Of a DNA stretch of 34,538 bases, positions 1 through 7,693 are shown in pieces. How positions within the stretch are numbered: the stretch's first letter is position 1; each line of letters opens with the position of its first letter. The notes below the pieces were generated by a model. The model was given only the letters and a program-made list of their open reading frames with translations. It did no database searches and was not told where the DNA came from. Origin of the DNA: Chthonomonas sp. UBA2391 (lineage in GTDB: Bacteria; Armatimonadota; Fimbriimonadia; Fimbriimonadales; Fimbriimonadaceae); the NCBI GenBank assembly GCA_002343825.1, contig DDSL01000049.1, positions 1 through 34,538 on the forward strand, in the 5' to 3' direction. The position numbers and the translations under genes were made by a program.

Positions 1-843
1 GGCGAACTGATGACCTGGTATCTGGACCGCAAGGCCCCTCACGTCCTTGGGCATGAAGTCGCCGGACGAGTGGTCGAGAGCCAGGATGAGCGCTTTCCGG
101 TCGGCGTAAGGATCTTTCCTCACCACCACGCCCCCTGCTTGGAATGCGACGCGTGCCAAAGGGGCCACACCGTCCACTGCTCGCAGTGGAAGCGGACGCG
201 GCTCGATCCGGGCGGAATGTCCACCTGCTTCGGCGTCCCCGCCGAGAACCTCAACGACACGCTGATCGTGGAGGATCTGAGAGCCCAGGACGCCGCTCTG
301 ATCGAACCCCTAGCCTGCGTGATGAAGTCGCTGAAGAAGCTCAAGCCCCAGTGCGGAGACCGCGTGCTGGTGATCGGGCTCGGGGTCATGGGCCTCATGC
401 ATCTTCTCGCCTCACCCGGGCAGGCCGTCGGCACCGACCTCAATCCGCGCCGGATGGAATGGGCGACGAGCCTAGGGCTCCAGGCGCGGGCGGTCGATCC
501 CTGTGACCAGTTCGACGCGATCGTGGTTTGCCCCGGCAGCCGCGCGGCTTTCGAGTTCGCTCTCTCGGTCGCGGCCCCCGAGGCGCGGATCGTTTTCTTC
601 GCCCCGCTGCCGCCCGAAGAGCAACCCGACATCGACTGGAACGCGATCTACTTCCGAGACCTGACCCTAACCCATGCCTACTCCTGCGGTCCTGAAGAAA
701 CTCGTCTGGCCGTCGAAGTGCTGCGAAACGGCATCGTCAAGGCCGAGCAGGTCGTGAGCCACTTCATCGAACTAGACGAACTCCCGGCTGCGTATCAGAC
801 CATGAAGAAGGGCGAAATCCTCAAGCCGATGGTGTTGTTTTGA
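1..843 (+). CDS. Zinc-dependent alcohol dehydrogenase, medium-chain type, 5' end cut off by the window
   Basis: The reading frame is already open at base 1 (Gly-Glu-Leu before the first ATG at 10), and family members have about 60 more N-terminal residues including the first zinc cysteine, so this is a fragment of 280 residues. What is visible fits the family: the GHEVAG zinc/proton-relay motif at fragment residues 17-22, the four structural-zinc cysteines C46, C49, C52 and C60 in a CxxCxxC-x7-C pattern, the EPLAC segment near 102, and the Rossmann nucleotide loop GLGVMG near 126-131. It would oxidise a polyol or alcohol with NAD(P) in the cytoplasm; the substrate (sorbitol, threonine or similar) cannot be told. 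It overlaps the cupin gene by a TTGA stop/start junction, suggesting a shared small-metabolite pathway. Confidence 0.9.
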   Translation, partial: GELMTWYLDRKAPHVLGHEVAGRVVESQDERFPVGVRIFPHHHAPCLECDACQRGHTVHCSQWKRTRLDPGGMSTCFGVPAENLNDTLIVEDLRAQDAALIEPLACVMKSLKKLKPQCGDRVLVIGLGVMGLMHLLASPGQAVGTDLNPRRMEWATSLGLQARAVDPCDQFDAIVVCPGSRAAFEFALSVAAPEARIVFFAPLPPEEQPDIDWNAIYFRDLTLTHAYSCGPEETRLAVEVLRNGIVKAEQVVSHFIELDELPAAYQTMKKGEILKPMVLF

Positions 844-1256
844 TCAAGTCGATGGGGCCAGACGGCCTCTGGTCCGGAGTGGAGCGGACGGAATACAAGA
901 ACGAACCCGGCACGTGGATGGATGTCTCACGCGAGATCCTCTTCGAGAGCCCCGACAGCCGGTTCCAGGTTCGCCGCTTTGTGCTTCAACCCGGAGGCTA
1001 CACCAGCTACGAGAAGCATCAGCACGAACACAGCGTATTGGTGCTCGGCGGCCACGGGCGCGTTCGTCTTGGCGAGGAGTGGCACGCCATCGGCCCGATG
1101 GACATCGTTCATGTGACCCCGGGACTTCCTCACCAGTTCGTTGCTGATACCGAGGCCGAACTCGCCATCCTCTGCACCGTCGATGCGGAACGGGACCGCC
1201 CCATTCTCCTAGGGAACGAAGCGCCATCGGGGGCGTCTATAGAAGCAAACCGATGA
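840..1256 (+). CDS. Single-domain cupin protein
   Basis: A 138-residue protein with one conserved beta-barrel cupin domain. The first cupin motif is seen at about residues 52-71 with candidate metal ligands H60, H62 and H64, and the second (PGLPH) at about 94-98 with H98. Such proteins bind Mn, Fe or Zn and act as isomerases, dioxygenases or sugar-binding sensors; the sequence resembles mannose-6-phosphate-isomerase type II-like cupins, but the substrate is unknown. The start chosen is TTG at 840, overlapping the preceding stop as TTGA; an ATG at 852 is an alternative start. Its stop overlaps the next start (ATGA at 1253), so the dehydrogenase, cupin and metalloprotease are probably co-translated. 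Confidence 0.85.
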   Translation: MIKSMGPDGLWSGVERTEYKNEPGTWMDVSREILFESPDSRFQVRRFVLQPGGYTSYEKHQHEHSVLVLGGHGRVRLGEEWHAIGPMDIVHVTPGLPHQFVADTEAELAILCTVDAERDRPILLGNEAPSGASIEANR

Positions 1257-2536
1257 ACGCTCTCCTCCTTGCCGCGTGTCTCGCGACGACTCCCGCGCAC
1301 GCCTGCCATACCTGTGGAGAGGAGAATTGGAGATCGGTCCTGCCGCCCCGCGCTCAACAAGCCGTGCGGAACGTCGACACCCTCGATCGATGGTGGCGAC
1401 AGGACCCCGAGGCTGATCCGAAGCCCGAGCCGGAACCGACGACTCAACCGCCGGACCAACTCACCGAGACCGAAATCCAAAAGCAGCGCCACGAGGCCGA
1501 CCTGAAGGCAGACGCCGAACTCGGGGCCAAGTACGCGGCCGAGGTGGAAAAGCAATACAAACTCAGCACGAATGAGGCGATGGTCGCCCGGGTCCAAGCG
1601 CTGGGGGCGGAATTCTCCCAGATCGCCAACGCCAACCAGGTCCGGGTGAGTTGGGGAGATGCCCGACTCAACACCTTCCAATACCAGTTTCGGGTGGCCG
1701 AAGGGAAAGAGGTCAATGCCTTCTCCTTGCCCGGTGGATTCATCTACTTCTATGAGGGTCTTCTGGACTACGTCGAGAGCGACGCCGAGCTCGCCGGAAT
1801 CGTGGCCCACGAAATCGCCCACGCCTCATTCCGGCACATCGCGACCCTCAGGAAGGAGCAGAGCCGACTTGAGGCCTTTACCCTCCCCTTGATCTTGATC
1901 TCGATCTTGACCGGGGGCACGGGCGTTGCGGCTGCGGGTTCGCTCTTTTCCCAGGCGATGGGTAGCGGGTGGAGCGTCAAGGCCGAACAATCGGCCGACC
2001 TGGGAGCCTTTCAGTACATGGTCCTCAGTCAGCACAACCCCGTCGGACTGATGACCTTTATGGAGCGACTCGCTTTTGACGAGCGAGTGCGGCGCACCGA
2101 TTGGGGCATCTATCAGACCCACCCACCCAGCCGGGAGCGCGTCCGGGCCGTGCGGGCCTTGCTGAAGGAAGCAAAAATCCCTGTCGAGCGAAGCAAGGTG
2201 ACGGGGACCTTTGCCACCCAAATCACCGAGAAGGAGAAGGGTGTGGCCGTCCGCTATGCGGGGGTCGAGATTTACACATTCTTTGGCCCCTCGGCCAAGG
2301 AACGGGCGGCGGTTAGCGCGATGGCTCTCAACGCGTTCTTCGACCGAATGCCGAAGCTCCAACACGTCAAGGCGTATAGCGACGACGCCGTCGAAGGCTT
2401 TGACGAGACCCTTTTGCAAGTCAGCGGGGATGACGCTGAAGCGACCGGGCAGAGCATAAAGGACCTGCGAAAAGCCGCCCTCGAAGCCGTGAAGACGGCG
2501 ATCTTCGAACTGAACTACCGGATCGCCGACTTCTGA
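1253..2536 (+). CDS. Secreted M48-family zinc metalloprotease
   Basis: A 427-residue exported peptidase. A short hydrophobic signal (MNALLLAACLATTPAHA) is followed by two cysteines (CHTC) and a Pro/Glu-rich linker. The catalytic zinc motif HEIAH is at residues 186-190, and E245 in the KAEQSAD segment is the expected third ligand with D249 completing the ExxxD pattern of M48 proteases. A hydrophobic stretch lies between them at about 205-228. The C-terminal half (about 300-427) matches nothing I recognise. M48 peptidases of the BepA/LoiP type do envelope protein quality control, which is the likely role. The ATGA overlap with the cupin gene decides the start. The signal has no basic residue before its hydrophobic core. 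Confidence 0.9.
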   Translation: MNALLLAACLATTPAHACHTCGEENWRSVLPPRAQQAVRNVDTLDRWWRQDPEADPKPEPEPTTQPPDQLTETEIQKQRHEADLKADAELGAKYAAEVEKQYKLSTNEAMVARVQALGAEFSQIANANQVRVSWGDARLNTFQYQFRVAEGKEVNAFSLPGGFIYFYEGLLDYVESDAELAGIVAHEIAHASFRHIATLRKEQSRLEAFTLPLILISILTGGTGVAAAGSLFSQAMGSGWSVKAEQSADLGAFQYMVLSQHNPVGLMTFMERLAFDERVRRTDWGIYQTHPPSRERVRAVRALLKEAKIPVERSKVTGTFATQITEKEKGVAVRYAGVEIYTFFGPSAKERAAVSAMALNAFFDRMPKLQHVKAYSDDAVEGFDETLLQVSGDDAEATGQSIKDLRKAALEAVKTAIFELNYRIADF

Positions 2537-2548
2537 GCCTCGGGTTAT

Positions 2549-2571
2549 GGCCCCGGCCGATGGCCGGAGCC
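2549..2571. terminator. Hairpin between convergent genes, possible bidirectional terminator
   Basis: A 6-bp perfect stem (CCGGCC/GGCCGG, 2553-2558 with 2562-2567) has a GAT loop and is extended by a further 3 bp beyond one mismatch. It lies exactly in the 47-base gap between the stops of the metalloprotease and the isomerase-like gene. There is no proper T-tract on either side, so termination is likely but not certain. Confidence 0.45.
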
Positions 2572-2583
2572 ACCTTTGGAGGC

Positions 2584-3732
2584 TTATCCCATCATGCGCT
2601 TGAAGGCATGGATGGCCTCCGCCGTGGCCGTCATCATGATGTCTTCGGCGGCCATCGTGTTGCGCTCGCTGAGGGCCTTCATCAAGGCGGCGGCATCCAT
2701 CGTGCGCGAGGCCTCGCAGCAGGCTTCCCAACTGAGGATGCTGCGGACGACTCGCTCGCAGGCCGCTTCCTCATTGTCATAGGGCCTGGGTTGCATATCG
2801 TGGCCGAGCCACCGGTTGTAGCCTTCGACCCTCATTAGGCGAGCCAGAGTCACGTTCATTCCGGTGATCCGGCATCCAAAGTCGATGTCGTATTTGCCCG
2901 GACCACCGAGGAGGATTCCATCGTTGTAGCCCTGGCTATTCAGGTGGAAGTGGGTCATCGCGCCGTTGTCGAGTTGCTCGATCACGTCATAAACGTGGTC
3001 GAGGCCGATCATCTCGCTGTGACCGATCTCCATGTTGACGCCCTTCTTGTCGAGCGAGATCCCGTGCTCGCGGGCCGTGCGGACCCAAAAGATCAGGGTG
3101 CTGGCGACGGTCGGAAGAAGCATCGCCGGGTGACCTTCGTTGGGCTTCGGTTCGATGCCGAAGTAGAGGTGTCCGCCCTGCTCGGCTTCGTACTTACAGA
3201 GCTTGGCCACGCTCTCACGCAGGTTGGCCATCATCTGCTTGACCCCAACCGTGGCCATGTCATATCCATAGGAGCCATTCCAGAGAACCAGGGTCGGAGC
3301 TAGTTCGGCTTCACTGCGCCAGGACTTGCGCAGCACGCCATAGGCGAGGTCGACCGTTCGCTTACCCAGATCTTCGGCAGCGGATCGCTCTATTGGGTCA
3401 AGCGAACCTACCCCGCCGTAGGCAAAGTGGCTGTGGGCTCCCGGGGTGATCATGGCCAGGTGCATGCCATGCTCGCCGAGTGCATCCGCGATTGCCGGAG
3501 CGTTGGCTTCGTTCACCTCGGTGTCGTAGTGAAGCTCGTAACCAAGCTCAATATGCTTAGGCAGACGCGGACGGATATGCTTGGCGACGAGTCCGGGGAT
3601 ATCCTCGCTCTTGAGCTTATCGCTGGACCAAGCGGGGCGAATCGCCCCGGGGTGAAAGCCTCCCTTTCCGGCGTGGAAAGTCCATCGGCAAAAACTGTGA
3701 TAAGTGGTGGGCATGGGTTCGGCGACAGGCAT
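2584..3732 (-). CDS. Xylose-isomerase-like TIM-barrel sugar isomerase
   Basis: A 382-residue protein of xylose isomerase length with the family's landmarks in order. H68 in ELHYD sits where the ring-opening histidine lies. EPKPNE at 194-199 carries a metal-ligand Glu and the catalytic Lys. NMEIGHSEM at 233-241 gives Glu235 and His238. YDIDFG at 281-286 supplies two Asp ligands. GHDMQPRP near residue 315 matches the last Asp site. One expected ligand Asp (in FHIDLN of classical enzymes) reads Asn in HFHLNSQ (N265), so substrate or metal use may differ. In this locus it could convert xylose to xylulose, but another aldose or ketose is possible. It starts at ATG 3732 with AGAGA upstream, and a strong terminator separates it from the dockerin gene. 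Confidence 0.8.
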   Translation of the reverse strand: MPVAEPMPTTYHSFCRWTFHAGKGGFHPGAIRPAWSSDKLKSEDIPGLVAKHIRPRLPKHIELGYELHYDTEVNEANAPAIADALGEHGMHLAMITPGAHSHFAYGGVGSLDPIERSAAEDLGKRTVDLAYGVLRKSWRSEAELAPTLVLWNGSYGYDMATVGVKQMMANLRESVAKLCKYEAEQGGHLYFGIEPKPNEGHPAMLLPTVASTLIFWVRTAREHGISLDKKGVNMEIGHSEMIGLDHVYDVIEQLDNGAMTHFHLNSQGYNDGILLGGPGKYDIDFGCRITGMNVTLARLMRVEGYNRWLGHDMQPRPYDNEEAACERVVRSILSWEACCEASRTMDAAALMKALSERNTMAAEDIMMTATAEAIHAFKRMMG

Positions 3733-3751
3733 GATGGGTTTCTCTATGTTT

Positions 3752-3783
3752 GCAGAAAAATGGACCGGCCATGCGGCCGGTCC
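3752..3783 (-). terminator. Rho-independent terminator of the dockerin-protein gene
   Basis: On the minus strand a perfect 9-bp stem GGACCGGCC/GGCCGGTCC (3783-3775 with 3770-3762) and a 4-base loop is followed by ATTTTTCTGC, a textbook intrinsic terminator. It lies 49 bases after the stop of the dockerin gene and 30 bases before the isomerase start, so the isomerase gene probably has its own promoter or depends on read-through. Confidence 0.85.
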
Positions 3784-3831
3784 GAGTGTCGTGTGATCAC
3801 TTATGGGTCAATGAATTGATCCAAAGTCGAT

Positions 3832-5070
3832 TTAGGGGAGAACATCTCCGCCCAGGTCGAAGTTGTTGGACAGGATGATGTAGTCGAAGATCGTGATCGA
3901 CAGGTCCTTGTCCAGGTCGGCGAAGTAGGAGTAGCCCGGGTCTCCAGCCACGGTGTCGAACCCGTTCGAGATCTCGATGTAGTCGAAGATCGTGATCGAG
4001 TCATCGCCGTCGATGTCGCCATTGATCAGGCTCAGGTTGACGTTGGAGAGCGAACCGCTACCCAGCGTGATGGCCTGCTTCTTGCGAAGCCAGTTGGCGG
4101 CCTTCACGTGGAGATCGTAGTTCCCGTTCGGAAGCGTGGTGGTCAAGTAGTACTTGCCTTCGGCATCAAGAGTCACCAGCTCAGAAGCGACCACGGCGCC
4201 ATTCTGGACGTAGTCCACGCTGGTTTCCAAGCCGACCGGGGTCCAGCTAGGATCGGTGTCCTGCAAGGTGATCTTGCCACTCACCGTTCGCGAGCCAGCG
4301 GTTGGCACGTTGGTCATGAAGTTGTCGAAGCTCACGCTGAGCGGATCCGAACTGGCGTCCACGTTGGCGGCCGAGTCGGTGTACATCCCGATTCGCTTGC
4401 CACCGTTCAGGTTATTGAAGAAATCGTAGACGAATCCCGGGTTGACTGGCAACAGGCTGAACTGATAACCGCCGTTATCACCGACTCCGACTCCGTTTCG
4501 ATAGAAGAAGACATCGAGCTGAGCTTCCGTCGATCCGGCCGGAACGATTCGGGCGATCTTGATGCGGTAGATGTCGTCGTCGTTGGCCGGTGCAAAGCCC
4601 GTGGAGGTCATGAAGAACCAGTTGCCTGCAACTTCACCAGCCGCGTTCAGTCCAACGTCGGCACCATTTCGTCCCACATAGAACGTGATGTAGTTGTCGG
4701 CGTCCTGGAGCATGATCAGACCAGCGGCGCCGAACGGATTGCTTTGGAATCCGAGGTTCGAAAACCGAGTCTGGATCTGCACTTGAGCTTCCCAATTCCG
4801 GCCAGGCTCGCCGGTGATCGGCAAGGTCAAAATATTGCGCGGGAAGTTGAACGGCTGGAACATGAAGCTGTTGAACCTCGTGTTAAACGTACCGCCGTCG
4901 TAGTTGTAGTTGAAGGAATCTTCGCTAGTCGACCCGTCACCTCCGGGCACTACGAATGTCCAAGGAAGGGATGAGTCGAGAGATCCGGTAAAGGTTTCTC
5001 GAATTGCCAAGGCTGGCAGGGCTCCAATGAAAGCCACGGCCAAAGCCAGAACGCCACGTTGAGTTCTCAT
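3832..5070 (-). CDS. Secreted beta-rich protein with C-terminal dockerin type I repeats
   Basis: A 412-residue exported protein. The frame stays open to 5175, but ATG 5070 is chosen because GAGGAG lies just upstream and a normal signal peptide (MRTQRGVLALAVAFIGALPALA) follows. Residues about 25-260 are Asn/Gly/Phe-rich and look like a concanavalin/LamG-type beta sandwich. Residues about 265-345 resemble a carboxypeptidase-regulatory-like (Ig-fold) domain. The last 62 residues hold two dockerin type I calcium repeats, GDIDGDDSITIFDYIEISN and ADLDKDLSITIFDYIILSN. Dockerins bind cohesins in cellulosomes, but in many non-cellulosomal bacteria they occur as C-terminal tails of unknown use. No cohesin is visible in this window. 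No catalytic function can be assigned. Confidence 0.8.
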   Translation of the reverse strand: MRTQRGVLALAVAFIGALPALAIRETFTGSLDSSLPWTFVVPGGDGSTSEDSFNYNYDGGTFNTRFNSFMFQPFNFPRNILTLPITGEPGRNWEAQVQIQTRFSNLGFQSNPFGAAGLIMLQDADNYITFYVGRNGADVGLNAAGEVAGNWFFMTSTGFAPANDDDIYRIKIARIVPAGSTEAQLDVFFYRNGVGVGDNGGYQFSLLPVNPGFVYDFFNNLNGGKRIGMYTDSAANVDASSDPLSVSFDNFMTNVPTAGSRTVSGKITLQDTDPSWTPVGLETSVDYVQNGAVVASELVTLDAEGKYYLTTTLPNGNYDLHVKAANWLRKKQAITLGSGSLSNVNLSLINGDIDGDDSITIFDYIEISNGFDTVAGDPGYSYFADLDKDLSITIFDYIILSNNFDLGGDVLP

Positions 5071-5110
5071 TTTTTTATCGTCTCCTCTGTCTGCGGACAG
5101 GTTTCGTCTT

Positions 5111-5144
5111 ATTGTAAGTCGAATCGTTCCGAATTGGGGTGCAA
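5111..5144 (-). promoter_or_regulatory. Candidate promoter region of the dockerin gene
   Basis: On the minus strand TTGCAC (5144-5139) is followed after 22 bases by TACAAT (5116-5111), a good -10 look-alike about 41 bases before the start codon. The spacing is too long for an ordinary -35/-10 pair, so only the -10 element is persuasive. A small CTGTC/GACAG hairpin (5087-5100) lies in the presumed leader, just ahead of the ribosome-binding site. Confidence 0.3.
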
Positions 5145-5175
5145 TTTTTAGTTTGCGGCCCGCTATCCGGTACAT

Positions 5176-5571
5176 TTACGAGCGGGTGAAGGTGTAAGTC
5201 GCCTTGGGCCTCGTTCTCTTGAGTTCCAGCGAGTTATCCTTTTGGAAAGCCTGGTAGGTCTCGATTCGGGTGGCCGAGTCGACATTGAGTTCGAACTGCA
5301 GTTCGGACTCCTTCATGCCCCAGCGACCCGATTGCTCAATCTTCTTTTCCCCGTCCGGAGTCGGGGTCCAGGAGATCACCTTGGCTTCACCGGCGGCCAG
5401 CAGATGGATTTCCATCTTGGGCTTCTCCGATTTCCAGATGCCCTCCATCTTGGCGTCGGGTTTGCCCTCAAAGGCCACCTTCGGGGGCTCTGGCGATTGG
5501 GCCTCGGGCGCCGTCTCCCCGCATCCGGCCACCAGGACCAGAAGCGGGAAGAGGGCAACGAGGGTTCGCAT
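5176..5571 (-). CDS. Small lipoprotein of unknown function
   Basis: A 131-residue protein with a clear lipoprotein signal: hydrophobic core LVALFPLLVLVAG, then C17 in the lipobox LVAGC, followed by a Pro/Glu-rich linker. The mature part (about 40-131) contains a GIWKSEKPKMEIHL segment and ends in a beta-rich ATYTFTRS tail, reminiscent of small lipocalin-like lipoproteins, but no family is recognised. Its ATG overlaps the stop of the preceding lipoprotein gene by one base (TGATG), so it is translationally coupled and is the last gene of the prepilin operon. It ends 105 bases before the dockerin gene start. Confidence 0.75.
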   Translation of the reverse strand: MRTLVALFPLLVLVAGCGETAPEAQSPEPPKVAFEGKPDAKMEGIWKSEKPKMEIHLLAAGEAKVISWTPTPDGEKKIEQSGRWGMKESELQFELNVDSATRIETYQAFQKDNSLELKRTRPKATYTFTRS

Positions 5572-5777
5572 CAGTTGCCTCCCGAGGAGGGGTTTGGAGC
5601 GTTGGCCCCAGGGCTGGAGGGTCGCGTGTACCGATCCCTTGCCTCTTGCGGCATCTCCTTCAACTCCTGCTCGGATGGAGCCTTGGTCGGCGGAGGAAGC
5701 TCTCCCGCTGAGTCCTTGCTACACCCCGAGAGGGCCACCGCCGATGCCAAGACACCGATGAGAATCCAGTTCTTCAT
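5571..5777 (-). CDS. Very small lipoprotein
   Basis: A 68-residue lipoprotein: MKNWILIGVLASAVALSGC places the lipidated cysteine at residue 19. The mature peptide is only about 50 residues, Pro/Ser/Glu-rich, with the segment SEQELKEMPQEARDRY. The frame is open further upstream to 5876, but ATG 5777 is chosen because it overlaps the prepilin stop as ATGA and is followed directly by the signal sequence. Its function is unknown. Its place between a prepilin and a second lipoprotein, with overlaps on both sides, says the three products are made together and may act at the same envelope structure. Confidence 0.8.
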   Translation of the reverse strand: MKNWILIGVLASAVALSGCSKDSAGELPPPTKAPSEQELKEMPQEARDRYTRPSSPGANAPNPSSGGN

Positions 5778-6646
5778 TGTCCTGCGCAAGGTCCTCCGGG
5801 AGCGAACAGGAAGTTCCAGTCGCCCTGCGGGGCATTGACCGGGAAGTGGCTCCAGCCCGGATAAACCTGGGTGCACCAGTTCAGAGTCCCCTTCTTCACG
5901 TTCTTCACGTGTCCATCGGCGAAAACGACATTGGCAGATTGGCTATAGCGATAGCGAGGCATCATCGCGGCCGGGTTGGTTGCCGAGTAGTTCTGGTCGT
6001 TGTCGTACTTGGCTCCTGACTCGGGTCCCGTGAACTTGGGCGGCCATTGCGATCCACCATGGAACCACCAGTCCCCTTCCAGAACGTTCGCTCCTGAGTT
6101 GTTCCAGTTGGGGGCCACGCCCTGAGTCGTCATGATAAGCGTGCTCGAAAGCCGCTCGATCGCGGTTTGTGATCGCGAGGGGATGCTGGAGTAGTTGCCC
6201 CAGGGTCGCTCGTCATACTGGCTACCCTGCCACCACTTGTAGGTTGCCAGCGGGAAGATGGCGTTGTGCGCCCCGTAACCTCGGCGTCCATTGGAGGGCT
6301 CGGCCGGGCTGCGCCAGATTCCTCCAACCGACTGGAACGAGTTGGGTCCCGAGGTTGCATTGACTTGTCGACCGTTCTTGATGTACGGATCATGGAGCTC
6401 GCGCCAAGTGATCCAGTATCCGTCCGGATTGGTCACGACGGCCGGATAGCCTCCACGGGAGAACTGGTCATCGCTCGAATCCAAGTACATCATGCTCGCA
6501 AGGCCAATCTGCTTGAGATTCGAGAGGTCCGCGGCTTTCTTGGCGGCCTCTTTGGCCTGAGCGAAGACGGGGAACAGGATTGCGGCGAGGATCGCGATGA
6601 TGGCGATCACAACTAAGAGCTCAATAAGCGTAAACGCTTTTTTCAT
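5774..6646 (-). CDS. DUF1559-type prepilin / pseudopilin with type III signal
   Basis: A 290-residue protein beginning MKKAFTLIELLVVIAIIAI, a type IV prepilin leader with the conserved Glu five residues into the mature chain. It is followed by ILFPVFAQAKEAAKKA, the block typical of armatimonad and planctomycete-like DUF1559 proteins. Near the C-terminus VVFADGHVKN is the family's (H-x9-)DG signature. It would be processed by a prepilin peptidase and inserted as a pseudopilin-like envelope protein; many paralogues usually exist per genome and their roles are unclear. ATG 6646 is chosen over the longer frame (to 6742) because GAGG sits 8 bases upstream. The preceding LacI gene ends inside its first nine codons, and two lipoproteins follow with overlapping codons. 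Confidence 0.9.
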   Translation of the reverse strand: MKKAFTLIELLVVIAIIAILAAILFPVFAQAKEAAKKAADLSNLKQIGLASMMYLDSSDDQFSRGGYPAVVTNPDGYWITWRELHDPYIKNGRQVNATSGPNSFQSVGGIWRSPAEPSNGRRGYGAHNAIFPLATYKWWQGSQYDERPWGNYSSIPSRSQTAIERLSSTLIMTTQGVAPNWNNSGANVLEGDWWFHGGSQWPPKFTGPESGAKYDNDQNYSATNPAAMMPRYRYSQSANVVFADGHVKNVKKGTLNWCTQVYPGWSHFPVNAPQGDWNFLFAPGGPCAGQ

Positions 6647-7628
6647 TGGGTGTACCTCGACGTTGGGGTGCGGCCGTCGAGTCTCGAACTTCGAATCGAC
6701 AGCCAAAAGACAAGAGGGTTGGCACGGGAGCCGAGCCCTCAAGGAGTCGGAGAAGGACCTGCACGGCCGAAGTGGCCATGGTGCGGATCGGTTGATGAAT
6801 GCTAGTGAGCCGGGGTCGGCAGCCGAAGCTCCCTACTTCCGGTTCGACGGAGATTAAGCTGAGTTGAGCGGGGACCTCGATCCGAAGTCGTTCGCATTCG
6901 TCCAAGATCCACCGGGAGAGGTTCTCGTCGGTGCTCACAAGGGCGGTTTCGGGTGGGAACGAACTCCACCAAACCTCGAAGGATGAGCCCGAGGGCCCTA
7001 GCACCAATGGGTCCGACGTTGGGAGCTCGAAACGATCCATCGCGCGGTGAAAGGCCGCGGCCAGCGCCTGTTGATCGGCCGGATTCGCCGCCTGGGATGG
7101 AGTCGCGAGGGCGATTCGGCGGTGTCCGAGATCTCGGAGGTGGAGCACGGCCTCTTCCATCGGCGAGCGATAGTCGGGGTAGATCGACCGGGCACCTTCA
7201 ACCGCAGATTCGATGCCAGGTGAGAGCAAACCAACGGTTGGCGTCGGGCGACTCACAAAGGAAGCCAAAAGGTCGGCGTTCCCGACGAGCAAAATGCCGG
7301 CCGTCGAGGGCGAGGCGTGCCGGGGAGCAAAGACAAGCTCCAGCCCGGCCTCTGCGACGACTTCTTGGACGCCCTCAACGATCTGCGCGAAAACCGCCCC
7401 TTGGGCTTTGTTCAAGAAATCTTTCGGCACGAGGAGGGCAATTTGGCAAGCCGAAGGCTGAGATTCTGAAGTTTGCGGTCCGTATCGCAACTCCTTCGCA
7501 GCGTTTCGAATCGCCTCTGCGGTAGCCGGACTCACGCGGACGTTTCGACCCCGGCCATGCAGAACGTTAGATACAGAAGCAGGGCTTACACCTGCACGTA
7601 TCGCAACGTCTTTGATGGTGATCCGCAT
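6621..7628 (-). CDS. LacI-family transcriptional regulator (first of two)
   Basis: A 335-residue regulator. Residues 1-50 form the LacI-type helix-turn-helix (TIKDVAIRAGVSPASVSNVL) and hinge, and residues about 60-320 a periplasmic-binding-protein-like effector domain ending in the usual VRDST region, with a short extra tail. The start chosen is ATG 7628, with GGAGG 11 bases upstream; the frame extends upstream to 7667. The gene is divergent from the GH1 operon, so it is a good candidate to repress that operon and itself through the shared 147-base gap. Its last 26 bases overlap the prepilin start, which is unusual for unrelated genes and implies that the prepilin operon can be read from the regulator's transcript. 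The effector sugar is unknown. Confidence 0.9.
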   Translation of the reverse strand: MRITIKDVAIRAGVSPASVSNVLHGRGRNVRVSPATAEAIRNAAKELRYGPQTSESQPSACQIALLVPKDFLNKAQGAVFAQIVEGVQEVVAEAGLELVFAPRHASPSTAGILLVGNADLLASFVSRPTPTVGLLSPGIESAVEGARSIYPDYRSPMEEAVLHLRDLGHRRIALATPSQAANPADQQALAAAFHRAMDRFELPTSDPLVLGPSGSSFEVWWSSFPPETALVSTDENLSRWILDECERLRIEVPAQLSLISVEPEVGSFGCRPRLTSIHQPIRTMATSAVQVLLRLLEGSAPVPTLLSFGCRFEVRDSTAAPQRRGTPNEKSVYAY

Positions 7629-7693
7629 GTTCCGATAGGCCTCCTTTTGATTTCTCCTTTTTATCATAACTCACTTTTTATCAAAACCGGTGG

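Noticed and set aside
1826..2731. Minus-strand open frame of 301 codons overlapping the M48 protease
   Set aside because: Antisense shadow; the plus strand holds the HExxH protease and the frame crosses the hairpin between convergent genes.
6626..6639. Palindrome AAGCGT-AA-ACGCTT as a possible LacI operator
   Set aside because: It lies in prepilin codons 3-7 and is explained by the conserved KAFTL residues and codon choice; no second copy was noticed.
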